Shown piece after piece: positions 26,109-36,411 of a stretch of DNA of 40,300 nucleotides. The notes beneath the pieces are model-generated. The model made no database searches, was not told where the DNA came from, and worked only from the letters and a program-made list of their open reading frames with translations. Source of the stretch: Bacteroidales bacterium. GTDB lineage: Bacteria > Bacteroidota > Bacteroidia > Bacteroidales > UBA932. Position numbers and translations under genes: made by a program. Numbering within the stretch: the first letter of the stretch is position 1; each line of letters begins with the position of its first letter. Location: the NCBI GenBank assembly GCA_017962925.1, contig JAGCUK010000035.1, forward strand, positions 1 through 40,300, in the 5' to 3' direction.

Positions 26109-26899
26109 AGTTATCGAGAATCATTCTTGCTGCGGCTGTTCTGATTTCGCTGTTGCCTGCCTGCAAAGGGCAGTATGAGACGCTCCTTTCCGGGAACGAC
26201 GTGGAAGCGAAGTACAAGGCCGCGTTCGAGTATTTCAACCAGGGTAAGTACCGCAAGGCCGGACAGCTCTTCGAAAGCATGTCCGTGCTCACCAGCGGCA
26301 CCCCCCAGGACGATACAGTGCAGTTCTACTGGGCTCTGAGTAACTATCGCGACAAGGATTTCTATACCGCGGAAGCCAATTTCAAGTCTTTCCTGGACAA
26401 GTTCCCCCGCAGTCCCTTTGCGGATGATGCGGAGTTCCTTCGCCTGGACTGCCTCTACAAGAGCACATATCGCTGGGAACTGGACCAGACTCCCACCTAC
26501 AATGCGATAGTGGCAATCAACGAATATCAGATGAATCATCCGGCTTCGCTCCACACTGCGTTGTGCAAGCGCATGCTGGAGGATCTCAACGAGCGCCTGG
26601 ACCGCAAGGCATATGAGAATGCCTATCTATACTATAAGATGGAGCAGTACAAGGCTGCGCGCGTGGCATTCCGTAACGTGCTGAAGGACGATGCAGACAA
26701 TATCTACCGCGAGGATATCCTCTACTACACGGCGATGTCTTCCTATAAATATGCATCTCTCAGCGTGCCCCAGAAGCAGAAGGAGCGCTACATGATATTC
26801 GTGGACGATTACCTGAATTTCGTGGGTGAATACCCGGAGTCTACTTCCCGCTGCAAAGAGCTGGAGCACCTTTACAAAAAAGCGAAAGAAAAAATTTGA
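26105..26899 (+). CDS. bamD: BamD-like outer-membrane assembly lipoprotein
   Basis: The 264-residue product begins with a signal peptide and lipobox LLPAC (Cys 20). It is followed by TPR-type helices: AAFEYFNQGKYRKAGQLFE, FYWALSNYRDKDFYTAEANFKSFLDKFPRSPFADDAEF, then YYKMEQYKAARVAFRNVLKD. This order is typical of BamD/YfiO, the essential TPR lipoprotein of the BAM complex that inserts beta-barrel proteins. The true start at 26105 overlaps the trxB stop; a much longer frame that opens inside trxB is only a shadow extension. It is followed by the omega subunit and recN, a Bacteroidetes-like neighbourhood. Confidence 0.9.
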   Translation: MKLSRIILAAAVLISLLPACKGQYETLLSGNDVEAKYKAAFEYFNQGKYRKAGQLFESMSVLTSGTPQDDTVQFYWALSNYRDKDFYTAEANFKSFLDKFPRSPFADDAEFLRLDCLYKSTYRWELDQTPTYNAIVAINEYQMNHPASLHTALCKRMLEDLNERLDRKAYENAYLYYKMEQYKAARVAFRNVLKDDADNIYREDILYYTAMSSYKYASLSVPQKQKERYMIFVDDYLNFVGEYPESTSRCKELEHLYKKAKEKI

Positions 26900-26932
26900 A
26901 ACTTTCCGCGCAGAGCGGATGGTATAAGAAGT

Positions 26933-27250
26933 ATGGAAAAGAAAATACCTGTCAACACAATCACCAGGGATATCAAGAACCTGGCAGAGCCCACGGGCAA
27001 CATTTATGAGACCGTAGTTATCCTCTCCAAGAGGGCAAACCAGATAGCGATGGCGGAGAAGAAGGAACTGAACCGCAAACTCGAAGATTTCCGCGGCGAG
27101 CGCGATGCCACCAAGGAAGAGGTTTTCGAGAATAAGGAACAGATCGAAATCTCCAAGTACTATGAGCGCCAGCCTAAGCCGGATCTCGTAGCCATCTCTG
27201 AATTCGAGAACGGCGACATTTACTTCCGCACCGCAAAGAGCGAGGAGTAG
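26933..27250 (+). CDS. rpoZ: RNA polymerase omega subunit (Rpb6-like)
   Basis: The 105-residue product resembles the Bacteroidetes Rpb6/omega family. The N-terminal VNTITRDIKNL is followed by TGNIYETVVILSKRANQIA, the helix that clamps the beta-prime C terminus. Next come ELNRKLEDF and VFENKEQIEISKYYERQPKPDLVA. The subunit helps assemble and stabilise RNA polymerase. It lies 33 bases after bamD and two bases before recN, so it is probably co-transcribed with both. The gene is intact. Confidence 0.9.
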   Translation: MEKKIPVNTITRDIKNLAEPTGNIYETVVILSKRANQIAMAEKKELNRKLEDFRGERDATKEEVFENKEQIEISKYYERQPKPDLVAISEFENGDIYFRTAKSEE

Positions 27251-27252
27251 CC

Positions 27253-28893
27253 GTGCTTCGGTCGCTTCACATAGAGAATTACGTGCTGATAGACTCTCTG
27301 GATATCTCTCTTCCGGAGGGTCTCGGCATTATTACGGGGCAGACGGGTGCCGGCAAGAGCATCCTTCTGGGTGCGCTGTCGCTGCTGATGGGTGCGAAGG
27401 GGGATGCCTCCCTGATTTCCGCCGGTGCGCAGAACTGCATAGTGGAGGGGGATTTTTCCGCCCCCGAGGCTCTGCAGCCCCTGCTTGAAGAGGCCGATGT
27501 GGAATGGGATGGGGGGAATCTGCTCATCCGCCGCGTGCTGAACGCCAGCGGGCGCAGCAGGTCCTTCATCAACGATTCTCCCGTAAACGTGCAGTTGCTT
27601 CAGGATATCGCCGGTTCGCTGGTGGATATCCACTCCCAGCACCAGAGTTTGCAACTGGCGGACCGCCGCTTCCAGATGAACGTGCTGGATTATTATGCGG
27701 GCTGTGCAGAGGATGTGGAGGCCTGCCGCGGGTTGTGGAGTGATATCCTGAGTAAAACGAAGGAACTGGATAGAATCCGGGAGAGACTCTCGCGCCTGCA
27801 GGCCGACCGCGAATACAACGAGGCCCGTTTCAAGCAGCTGGATGATGCCAGACTGAGAGATGGGGAACTGGAGGAGCTGGAGGCAGAGCAGAAGCAACTC
27901 GCCAACGCTGAATCCATAAAAGAGAACTTTGCCGCTGTGGGCGCCCTTCTTGAACCTGAGGAGGGGATGAGTGTGGAATCTGCCTTGAAAGAGGCGGAGC
28001 GCCTGCTGGGGAAGCTTTCGCAGCTCGTGCCCGGCACCGGAGAACTTGCTGAACGCCTGCACTCCTCCCGCATTGAACTGGCGGATATCGCCGAAACAGT
28101 GACGGATCTCGACTCCCACATCTCCCTTTCGCAGGAGCGTCTGGAGCAGGTGGAAGACCGCATGGGCCTGCTGTACAGCCTTATGCAGAAGCACGGATGT
28201 ACCTCCGTGGCGGAGTTGATCGCCTCGCGCGAGAAGTACTCCGAGGCCTTGTTCGATTCAACTTCGCTGGAAGAGAAGCAGGCTGCCCTCGAAAAGGATA
28301 TCGAAACCACCCGCAAGGCCCATCTGGCCCTTTGCACCAAGATACATTCCGCCCGCGCGAAATCCGCTCCCGCTCTTGCCGCCGGCATACAGGAGTCGCT
28401 CCGTTTCCTGGAGCTGGACAGGGCCGTTTTTGCAGTTGAACTCGAAGCTGCCGAGCCTTCTGCCACGGGGCAGGATGCAGTGATGTTCAGGTTCTCTGCA
28501 ACCGGCACCGCCCCCGTGGATGTGGCAAAGTGCGCATCCGGCGGTGAAATCTCCCGCATTATGCTGAGCCTCAAGGCATTGATGGCCAAGTATGCCGGCA
28601 TGCCCACCATGATCTTCGATGAAATCGACACCGGTGTTTCCGGCAGTGCAGCAGACAAGATGGGCCAGATGATATGCCGTATGGGCGAGAATATGCAGGT
28701 GCTTGCAATCACCCATCTGCCGCAGGTCGCCGCCAAGGGTTCCGCCCATTTCGTGGTGGAAAAGAGTGTCGATGCCATCTCAACCATGCGCCGTCTTTCC
28801 GACGAAGAGCGCATAAACGAAATCGCCCGCCTGCTGAGCGGCGAGCGAATCACGGAGGAAGCCAAAGCCAACGCCAGGGCCCTTTTAAACTAG
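27253..28893 (+). CDS. recN: DNA repair protein RecN
   Basis: RecN is an SMC-like ATPase acting early in double-strand-break repair. The 546-residue product begins with a GTG at 27253 (MLRSLHIENYVLIDSL), the normal family N terminus, two bases after the omega stop. It carries Walker A GQTGAGKS (29-36; most relatives have GETGAGKS), a long central coiled coil, the signature CASGGEISRIML, Walker B TMIFDEIDTGVSG and the late THLPQVAA motif. Length and order match an intact protein. In related genomes as I recall them, coaBC often stands between the omega gene and recN; it is absent here. A strong terminator follows. Confidence 0.95.
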   Translation: MLRSLHIENYVLIDSLDISLPEGLGIITGQTGAGKSILLGALSLLMGAKGDASLISAGAQNCIVEGDFSAPEALQPLLEEADVEWDGGNLLIRRVLNASGRSRSFINDSPVNVQLLQDIAGSLVDIHSQHQSLQLADRRFQMNVLDYYAGCAEDVEACRGLWSDILSKTKELDRIRERLSRLQADREYNEARFKQLDDARLRDGELEELEAEQKQLANAESIKENFAAVGALLEPEEGMSVESALKEAERLLGKLSQLVPGTGELAERLHSSRIELADIAETVTDLDSHISLSQERLEQVEDRMGLLYSLMQKHGCTSVAELIASREKYSEALFDSTSLEEKQAALEKDIETTRKAHLALCTKIHSARAKSAPALAAGIQESLRFLELDRAVFAVELEAAEPSATGQDAVMFRFSATGTAPVDVAKCASGGEISRIMLSLKALMAKYAGMPTMIFDEIDTGVSGSAADKMGQMICRMGENMQVLAITHLPQVAAKGSAHFVVEKSVDAISTMRRLSDEERINEIARLLSGERITEEAKANARALLN

Positions 28894-28911
28894 TTTCATT
28901 TTTGGGACATT

Positions 28912-28949
28912 AGTTTTCAACATTCTGCCTGTTGAAAACTTTTCTTTTT
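28912..28949 (+). terminator. Intrinsic terminator after recN
   Basis: AGTTTTCAAC and GTTGAAAACT form a perfect 10-bp stem around a 9-base loop. It is followed by TTTCTTTTT, a textbook layout for ending the trxB-bamD-rpoZ-recN operon. Confidence 0.85.
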
Positions 28950-29304
28950 CGGAATCTTGGAAGTTCGGGATTTTCTACTCACCTTTGCAAAAGTGGAAAG
29001 CCAAAGGCCAAGGCTGCCCACTCAGCAACATTATTATAAACTTATAAACTATAAGGAGGACGAAACCATGTAGCGTCATGAGGTATCGACTATAAAAGAG
29101 AATGGAGCCCCCACATCCAGCAAGATTGTTAAAGCTCCACTCAGGTGCCATAGATGTTGGTACAACGCGGGGAATAGTCACCCCCGCTCTCCACAAAAGG
29201 CAGTCAAAGGTAGGTTTTTTTTGCGAATCTGCAAAATCCCTCTCCTGATTGCCTGGAGTTGACCCAAGTTAATCTTGTTATACTTCAAGTAATCAAATAA
29301 TAAT
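28950..29304. other. Gene-free leader region before the RHS gene, possibly structured RNA or remnant
   Basis: I find no credible gene here. A strong Shine-Dalgarno sequence (AAGGAGG at about 29054) precedes ATG-TAG (about 29068), a start codon directly followed by a stop. Further on are GGAGC/GCTCC and GCGGGG/CCCCGC palindromes. A 73-codon leftward frame across it has no family character. Near the end, TTG at 29249-29251 and TAATCTTG at 29270-29277 could be a weak promoter for the RHS gene. Confidence 0.4.
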
Positions 29305-32300
29305 ATGAATACATTAAAACTTTTATTGAGATGGGTAACCAAAAAGTTGCCCAACCTTGCGTTCTTCCTGTTTTTCTGTATAAACTTAGATGCGCAAGTT
29401 ACCTTCACGCCCTCCCAGTTAACCTGGTCGGCGAATGAGACAATGACTAAGTATGCAACGGTAAGCGTTCAGGGTGGTGGTACATGGCAGGCGGATAGCA
29501 CGCTTATATCTAATCACTTTTCAGTAAGCCCTTCGAGCGGCACATCCGGCAGCACTGTTGCGATTACTCCATTGAGTACCAATACGGGGTCTATAATTGA
29601 GGGTGGGTTATATGTAATAAGCACTGGTAACGGAGGAGGCGCTTTGTATCTATATCACCTTGCGCCTCGTGCTATTTTCAGTGTCTCACCTGAACAATTA
29701 TCGTGGACATATTCCGAGACGGATTCCAAGTCAGTGTATGTGAGCGGCAGCGGATGGACGTCCAACATTATAGGCAACGGCTTCATTCGCACAGAGAATC
29801 AGCAGACGGGAACGATCACCGTGGCCCCGTCCGGAATAAACACGGGAAGTTCTACTTGTAGTGCCACCTTGCAAGTTACGAATGGTACTGAGTATCATAA
29901 TGTCTCATTGACTCAAGGAGCTTACAATAACAATGGAGGCAATAACGGCGAAAGTGGAAATCAGCAGCCAATTGCTTATCCGGATTATGTTGAATGGGAC
30001 GCCGGCGACAGGACTCCCAAGACGGTCCAGGTGGACGCCATAGGGTCTTGGACGCTGACAGATCTAACTGGTGGTGGGCATTTCTATGTGTCGCCATGGT
30101 ATGGCTCAGGTTCGGGCATAGTAACTATTACGCCCTTGTATGAAAACATGGGATACGTGGACATGACGGAGGATTTCCGTTTTCACGATTCGATTGATAC
30201 CACCTATATCATGCACCTTGTGCACAAGAGGAGGTTTACCGACGATCCGAGCGATACGACCAATACTATATTCAACGCAATCACGCCGGCGTCGGTTGAC
30301 AGACTGGCAAACGCAGACAGCCTGTCGTCATGGCTGTCGGAACAATCCGGCCATATTGAAATATCTGGGCATGATGTAGGGAGCATCCCGGTAGTGGATG
30401 GCACCACGCCGACAGGTGGCGTCACATACTCGTTGTCCATCCCCGTTGCAGCAGGAATCAAACTGACGCCAAGCGTGATGCTTGCATATAACAGCCAGGC
30501 GGAAAATGGTCTGGCCGGATACGGCTGGGATATAGGAGGGCTGTCTGCAATAACTGTCACCGCCAGGAATCGTTATTATCACGGCACCAACGAGGCGGCC
30601 GGCACAGATGACTCCCATGCGTCATGGAGCCTCGACGGAGTGCCGCTTCTGGAAAACCAGGGGCCGGATTATGCCGCAACCTATCCGCTGGTAACAGCAC
30701 GGGGACGCATCTTAGCCAAGGCCCATCGGGACACCTTCGGAGTTGTGTCACATTTTACGGTGATATATCCCGATGGAACCAGGGCCACATACGGCTGGAG
30801 TACAACAACACAGCCGCAGGCTTTTTATCCGATAACGGAAAAGACGGACCGGCTCGGAAATAGAATTACCTATGAATATGCCCAGCCGACGGACGGTGGC
30901 AGCGAATGGAGAATTACTGCCATCCGTTATGGATACACTTCAGGAGGAGCACCGTCCGCATCGGTCATTTTCGGATATACTGGACGAACCGACAAGATTA
31001 CCAAGTACTATGCCGGCGCAAGGATTACTAACGGCTTCCTGCTGAAGAGTATCGCCAGTCTGTCCGGTGCGGATACATTGGTGCGGTATTCACTGTCACA
31101 TAAAGAAGCCGAAGACGTCAACCTTCTTGAAAAGATTGAATGCTATGACGGCAGCGGGCACAGCCTCCCTCCGGCGAGGTTCAGTTACGTAACAGATGAG
31201 TGTGACGGGATTCCTAAGGGACTGTTGCGGGAGTATTCGAAAACAGTGGGGTTTGGGCTTGAAGGTAACGGGAACCTTCTCCAACACATTAAAGGGCGTT
31301 TGCTTCCCGGCAAGGCATCGGACGGTGTTGTCAGTTGGAAGAGGTTTAACAGATATATAGAAACTGAACATGGTGCATCCACCATTTACGGAAGTGGTTG
31401 CAGAGGACAAGAACTTATTTCTGTAGTACCGTCCACGGATACTACGTCTTCTTTTACGCTCAATTTCGACTCCGGGTTTCAAACGATGGAGGCAGTAGAC
31501 GTAAATGGTGATGGGGTTGACGAACTGGTTAAGATCAACTATGGAACCCCGTATGAAGACAGTACGGCCGTTATTGTCACCGTAATTAGTGTCAATTCTT
31601 TGAACTCTTATTCTACCAGACAGTTTTCTTTTCAAATTAAAGGTAATAGGGAAAGGACTTTTCCTTACGGGATTAATGAAATTGAGAATTGGACAACTCA
31701 TGGTCCGTCAGAACTGGACTACTGGTTTGGAGACTATGATGGTGATGGGAAGGCCGATCTGGTGGTTATGTCTTCGAATACGCCCTTTTTCTCGGAAACA
31801 CCTGTTTCCCGTTTTGCTGTCGTTGATCTATTCGCAGGAGAGAAGACATATGAAGGATACCTGTTCAGCCATTCTATGGGGGACGTTGACAACTATCGGG
31901 TGCTTTGCGCGGATGTCGATGCGGACGGAAGGACAGAGATAGTGCGAATCAGCGGAGAGACCCCGACGATAGAAGTGTATGGCTGCACATCCCTGAACGG
32001 TGGTTTCTCTCTGGAGCATACCTGGAATATACTATCATCAAGTGCATGGGGCCATCACGGACCATACATCACCGATGTCAACGGCGACGGATACCTCGAC
32101 TTTGTTGTAATTCCCGATAACGGGACGGCGTCGGCATGGTGTTATACGGGGACAGGTTATGAACATAGGTCCCTTTCCGGTCTGCAAATCACTGGCGGCA
32201 ATTCGTATGTTGTCTTTGCAGATGTGAATCGGGACGGCCTTGTAGACGCATTGGAACGCCTTCCTGGAAGCAGTTACATGAAGATCGCGCTCAACAGCAA

Positions 32301-35300
32301 CGGCACATCATTCCATAGCGGAGACGTCCGTGAAACCGAGGTATGGATGAGCGGGGACATCGTCCCTTTCAACATCTTCGACACATACGGCACAGGCGGT
32401 GTCGTATCGATAATGGGGCGGTTCATTGCCAAATACGGCTTTACGCGGGACCGTTCACTGCTCAGGATGATACGCTGCCACAGCGACGGCACCGGTAACG
32501 TGAGCGCAAGTGGGTATGGCAACATGATGGTTTCAGGTGAAGAAGATGTTTATGATGAGGATTATACCCGTAGTTATTCCCAGGCTGATGGATACTATAA
32601 AGTGGCTTTCCCTTTATTTCTCCTGTCATCCAAGGCTGGGAAGAGCTCAGGCGAGATTATCGAAAAGGGGAAATACAACTATGAGGATGCGGCATTTCAC
32701 CGCCTGGGCCTTGGCTTCTGCGGATTCGGAGCGTTGACTTCGGAGGATTGCATCAGTCAGACGGTAACACGCACGGTGTTTGATCCGGAGAAGTTCGGGG
32801 TGGTGGCGAGTCAGTCAACCATGCTTTCCGGCCAGCAAACACCATTCTCATCATCGTCATATGCATACGATGATCATGTCGGTATTGCAGGAAAGGCTGA
32901 CCCGCGGCTAACAGAAAGTGTTGAGACTGATGCACTCACTGGGGTGGTCACGACAGCCAGTTATAGTTATGACTCGTACGATCTCCCGGTCAGTGCCACC
33001 ACAGGGCGATCTATTAACGGAGGCGATGGTATTCAGAGCGTTACTTTGACAGGGTATTCCAATAGCGTATCTTCAACATTGTATTTATTAGGGACACCCA
33101 CTTCGGTGATAAAGACTAAGGGGACCTTTGCACGCAAGACGGAATACACGTTAGACAGCCTGAAGCGCCCTACTCGGACAAAGATTTATGCCGGCACTAT
33201 AAGCGGAGGAAGCACGTCATGGAATCTGACATCGGACCACATCGTGGCGTACGACGTCCACGGTAACGTCACCAGCGACAGGACATCTGCGTACGGTGCA
33301 ACGACCTATAACGAAAGTACCTACATGTATGATAATAATGGCCGTTATGTGACTGGCAGCACAGACCCTTTTGGACGTACCACGATATATGAGTGCTATA
33401 CAAAGTATGGCCAACCGGCGACGGTCTATAACTGGCTGACACATGAGACCGACTACGGCTATGATGCCTGGGGACGCCTCACCTACCAATTCCTTCCTGA
33501 CGGCACGGATGAATACATCACTTACGCCTGGTCCGCTTCCGGCGAGCCCGGTCTTTACTGCGTGAGCAAGACCGTAACCGGCCAGCCGGACACGAAAGTG
33601 TGGTACGATGCTCTCGGCAGGGAGGTGAGGAGCGCGAACAAACGTTTCGACGGCAGTTGGCAGTATGTGACTACGGAGTACGACGGCCGCGGCCGCCTGG
33701 CCAGGACGAGCCTCCCATACAAAAATTCGGCTACGGGTCCGAGCCTTTGGAATACTTACACATACGATAGTTACAACCGTCCGATAAGCCTGTTAGAGGC
33801 GAGCGGAAAGCAGACCACATGGAGCTACAGCGGTACGAGCACTACGACCACCAAGGAAAGGATGACCTCCACATCCACCACTGATGCGGAAGGTAACGTT
33901 GTAAGCGTCTCCGATGCAGGAGGAACTATAACATACGCGCTTCGCGATGACGGCCAGCCGTCCAGCGTGACGGTAACTCCCGCTGGAACAAATCAAAACA
34001 TTGTAACTTCCTTCACCTATGACGTCTATGGCAGGAGAACCGCGATTGTTGACCCAAGTGCTGGAACCAGATCCGATACCTACACCGACAACTCCGACGG
34101 CAGTAGCAGTGTTGCCCATACCGGCCCGAACGGAACGGTGACCACATTCTACGACCGTTTCGGCAGGGTGACCTCCGTGACACGCCCGGAGTTCAACACC
34201 AGTTATACCTACGGAACGACGCTCTACGACAGCAGCTACGGCAAACTCTTGAGCGAGACCTCCACCAACGGCACCTCAAGGTCGTTCACCTATGATGGTT
34301 ACGGACGCCCCGTCACTGAAACGGAACATGCCGACAGCACCAACTGGCTGAGAAGGACATATACCTATGGTGCCGGCAGCAATGTCGCCAGCATAAACTA
34401 TACTACCCAGAATGGATCCATCACTACGGAAACATTTACCTATGCTAACGGCCATCATTCAGGGACGACACTGCAAAACGGCACAACGGCCTTTAGTCTA
34501 TTGTCCGAAAACGCTCTCGGCCAGCCGACAGAAGTGTGGACCGGAATGGTGCAGCGGCTTTATGGATACACCGCGGCCGGCATTCCGTCCAGACGTCGGA
34601 TGTATAATGAACCAGGAACCCTGCTTCAGGACTTCGAGTTCTCATACGACAGCGCTACTGGCAACATGGCTTGGAGAAAGGACAATGTCCTGGAAATGAG
34701 GGAGGACTTCTACTATGACGGACTTAACCGTTTAATCACCGCTACACAGACTCTTCCCGCTCAATTGGATACGATGAATGTGACATGGCGTCCGTATGAA
34801 CGCGGAACCATCAGCGTGAGTCTTGATACGAAAGGCAACATACTTGGTAAGCAGGACGTCAGCTTGAGTTATGCCAACCCGAATGACCCTTACCAGAATA
34901 CGCATGCGGTAATTGATTATGGCGACTGGACGGAGGACAGGCTGTCTTACTTCAGTGTAACCACCACGAGTTTCGACCGTCCTGCCGCAGTGCTGGATGC
35001 GATGTATGCCGAGGAAGGGGAAACCCCGACTTATGCCACATACACATACAATGCTTCAGGACAGAAGGCAAAGAGCACCCAAAGTGCAAACGGCATCTCG
35101 AGGGTATACCTCGGGGACGGTATATACGAAAAGGATGAACGGTCGTATGAGGTCTGGAGTGATGACCTGATGGATATGGTTCCCTGCACCGAGACTATCC
35201 AGCGCCTGTTCCTCGGCGGAACGGCATACGATGCCCCTATGGTGCTGGTGAAAGTGGGCAATGGTGCCTGGATCCCGTACAACATCGGTCGCGATGTGCA

Positions 35301-36411
35301 GGGAAGCATTACCCATGTGGCGACACAAGACGGCTCTCTTAGGGAAGTCTATTATTATGACCCTTGGGGAAGTGTCGTGCCGATGGATAGCGACTATAAC
35401 TCGGTGGATACGCTTGCGGTGTCATTCCCTGGAGGAACCAGTTTATACTCAAAGATTATCGGTAGCCACGGTTACACCGGCCACGAGGTTATCGCCGGAC
35501 TGGGCATCATCAACTGCAACGCCCGCCTCTATGACCCTGTCACCGGCCGATTCCTCGCCCCAGACCCGCTTATTCAGGACCCGGCATCCACCCAAAACTT
35601 CAACAGATATTCGTATTGTTTAAATAATCCGCTTAAGTATACGGATGAGAGTGGGGAGATTATAGGCACAATTCTTACGGCAGTTGTAAGAGGTGTGTGT
35701 ACGATTTTCTCCAGTATATACAAAGCTGTTGAAGGAGGTATTGACAATGGCCTTGAAGGGGCCTGGAATGGTTTTGTAGAAGAATGGAAACAATATGGTA
35801 AAAGAGTTGAAAATGCTGCAAAGATTGACTGGGGGTTATTAAGGACAGATAACAATAAGTCATTTTGGGGAAATGCCTGGCTTATAATATCAAGATTCAC
35901 ATGGGAACTCCCACAAACTATTGCAGGAAATCTTACAGGACACTTCAGGAATAATCTCTGGAGAGTGAATGTAGAGTACTATCATGATGCAACGCTAATA
36001 AATCGGTACGGGAAAGATTATTTAACACCAGATGAGGTTGACTGGGGATTCACCTTGGGATCATACATAAATGGAAAAAACATAGAATCAGATCCACAGA
36101 TAGATGCAATATTTGCACATGAATATGGCCATGTAAAGCAGAGTAATATATTGGGTCTTCTATATATTCCCCTAATTGGTATTCCGAGTAGTATTGGCAG
36201 CACTTTGGATAATGTATGGGGGCATGACCACGATGATGAGTGGTATGAATTATCTGCAAATAGGATGGCCAATGAATACTATTTAAAAAATGGTGACACC
36301 GTCGCATCAGGAACGCTACAAACAAGAGGAAACAAACTAACATCATCTAACTCGGACTGGTTTGACTATGTTCTCTGGGCATATTATCTATTGCTTTGTT
36401 TTCTTATATAA
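29305..36411 (+). CDS. Secreted RHS/YD-repeat polymorphic toxin with C-terminal HExxH domain
   Basis: The 2368-residue product has a signal peptide (cleavage about residue 31, NLDAQ). Three BACON-like beta-sandwiches follow (about 31-310). An SpvB-like segment (GGVTYSLSIPV...GLAGYGWDIGG) lies at about 370-420. FG-GAP/VCBS-type motifs appear near 727-980 (DVNGDGVDE, DYDGDGKADL, DVNGDGYLD). Many YD repeats follow, then the RHS core YTGHEVIAGLGIINCNARLYDP...GRFLAPDPL at about 2057-2095. Beyond NPLKYTDESGE (about 2117) the sequence turns AT-rich. This tip holds HEYGH (H2272, E2273, H2276) and a likely third zinc ligand, E2315 in YELSAN, suggesting a metallopeptidase-like toxin. The C terminus is hydrophobic. 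Target and secretion route are unknown. Confidence 0.88.
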   Translation: MNTLKLLLRWVTKKLPNLAFFLFFCINLDAQVTFTPSQLTWSANETMTKYATVSVQGGGTWQADSTLISNHFSVSPSSGTSGSTVAITPLSTNTGSIIEGGLYVISTGNGGGALYLYHLAPRAIFSVSPEQLSWTYSETDSKSVYVSGSGWTSNIIGNGFIRTENQQTGTITVAPSGINTGSSTCSATLQVTNGTEYHNVSLTQGAYNNNGGNNGESGNQQPIAYPDYVEWDAGDRTPKTVQVDAIGSWTLTDLTGGGHFYVSPWYGSGSGIVTITPLYENMGYVDMTEDFRFHDSIDTTYIMHLVHKRRFTDDPSDTTNTIFNAITPASVDRLANADSLSSWLSEQSGHIEISGHDVGSIPVVDGTTPTGGVTYSLSIPVAAGIKLTPSVMLAYNSQAENGLAGYGWDIGGLSAITVTARNRYYHGTNEAAGTDDSHASWSLDGVPLLENQGPDYAATYPLVTARGRILAKAHRDTFGVVSHFTVIYPDGTRATYGWSTTTQPQAFYPITEKTDRLGNRITYEYAQPTDGGSEWRITAIRYGYTSGGAPSASVIFGYTGRTDKITKYYAGARITNGFLLKSIASLSGADTLVRYSLSHKEAEDVNLLEKIECYDGSGHSLPPARFSYVTDECDGIPKGLLREYSKTVGFGLEGNGNLLQHIKGRLLPGKASDGVVSWKRFNRYIETEHGASTIYGSGCRGQELISVVPSTDTTSSFTLNFDSGFQTMEAVDVNGDGVDELVKINYGTPYEDSTAVIVTVISVNSLNSYSTRQFSFQIKGNRERTFPYGINEIENWTTHGPSELDYWFGDYDGDGKADLVVMSSNTPFFSETPVSRFAVVDLFAGEKTYEGYLFSHSMGDVDNYRVLCADVDADGRTEIVRISGETPTIEVYGCTSLNGGFSLEHTWNILSSSAWGHHGPYITDVNGDGYLDFVVIPDNGTASAWCYTGTGYEHRSLSGLQITGGNSYVVFADVNRDGLVDALERLPGSSYMKIALNSNGTSFHSGDVRETEVWMSGDIVPFNIFDTYGTGGVVSIMGRFIAKYGFTRDRSLLRMIRCHSDGTGNVSASGYGNMMVSGEEDVYDEDYTRSYSQADGYYKVAFPLFLLSSKAGKSSGEIIEKGKYNYEDAAFHRLGLGFCGFGALTSEDCISQTVTRTVFDPEKFGVVASQSTMLSGQQTPFSSSSYAYDDHVGIAGKADPRLTESVETDALTGVVTTASYSYDSYDLPVSATTGRSINGGDGIQSVTLTGYSNSVSSTLYLLGTPTSVIKTKGTFARKTEYTLDSLKRPTRTKIYAGTISGGSTSWNLTSDHIVAYDVHGNVTSDRTSAYGATTYNESTYMYDNNGRYVTGSTDPFGRTTIYECYTKYGQPATVYNWLTHETDYGYDAWGRLTYQFLPDGTDEYITYAWSASGEPGLYCVSKTVTGQPDTKVWYDALGREVRSANKRFDGSWQYVTTEYDGRGRLARTSLPYKNSATGPSLWNTYTYDSYNRPISLLEASGKQTTWSYSGTSTTTTKERMTSTSTTDAEGNVVSVSDAGGTITYALRDDGQPSSVTVTPAGTNQNIVTSFTYDVYGRRTAIVDPSAGTRSDTYTDNSDGSSSVAHTGPNGTVTTFYDRFGRVTSVTRPEFNTSYTYGTTLYDSSYGKLLSETSTNGTSRSFTYDGYGRPVTETEHADSTNWLRRTYTYGAGSNVASINYTTQNGSITTETFTYANGHHSGTTLQNGTTAFSLLSENALGQPTEVWTGMVQRLYGYTAAGIPSRRRMYNEPGTLLQDFEFSYDSATGNMAWRKDNVLEMREDFYYDGLNRLITATQTLPAQLDTMNVTWRPYERGTISVSLDTKGNILGKQDVSLSYANPNDPYQNTHAVIDYGDWTEDRLSYFSVTTTSFDRPAAVLDAMYAEEGETPTYATYTYNASGQKAKSTQSANGISRVYLGDGIYEKDERSYEVWSDDLMDMVPCTETIQRLFLGGTAYDAPMVLVKVGNGAWIPYNIGRDVQGSITHVATQDGSLREVYYYDPWGSVVPMDSDYNSVDTLAVSFPGGTSLYSKIIGSHGYTGHEVIAGLGIINCNARLYDPVTGRFLAPDPLIQDPASTQNFNRYSYCLNNPLKYTDESGEIIGTILTAVVRGVCTIFSSIYKAVEGGIDNGLEGAWNGFVEEWKQYGKRVENAAKIDWGLLRTDNNKSFWGNAWLIISRFTWELPQTIAGNLTGHFRNNLWRVNVEYYHDATLINRYGKDYLTPDEVDWGFTLGSYINGKNIESDPQIDAIFAHEYGHVKQSNILGLLYIPLIGIPSSIGSTLDNVWGHDHDDEWYELSANRMANEYYLKNGDTVASGTLQTRGNKLTSSNSDWFDYVLWAYYLLLCFLI

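Noticed and set aside
28975-29196. A 73-codon leftward frame before the RHS gene
   Set aside because: Its low-complexity composition, lack of family character and position across palindromes make coding unlikely.
29244-29287. A sigma-70-like TTGACC / TATACT pair before the RHS gene
   Set aside because: The spacing is about 14 bases, too short, and primary promoters of this phylum use a different consensus.
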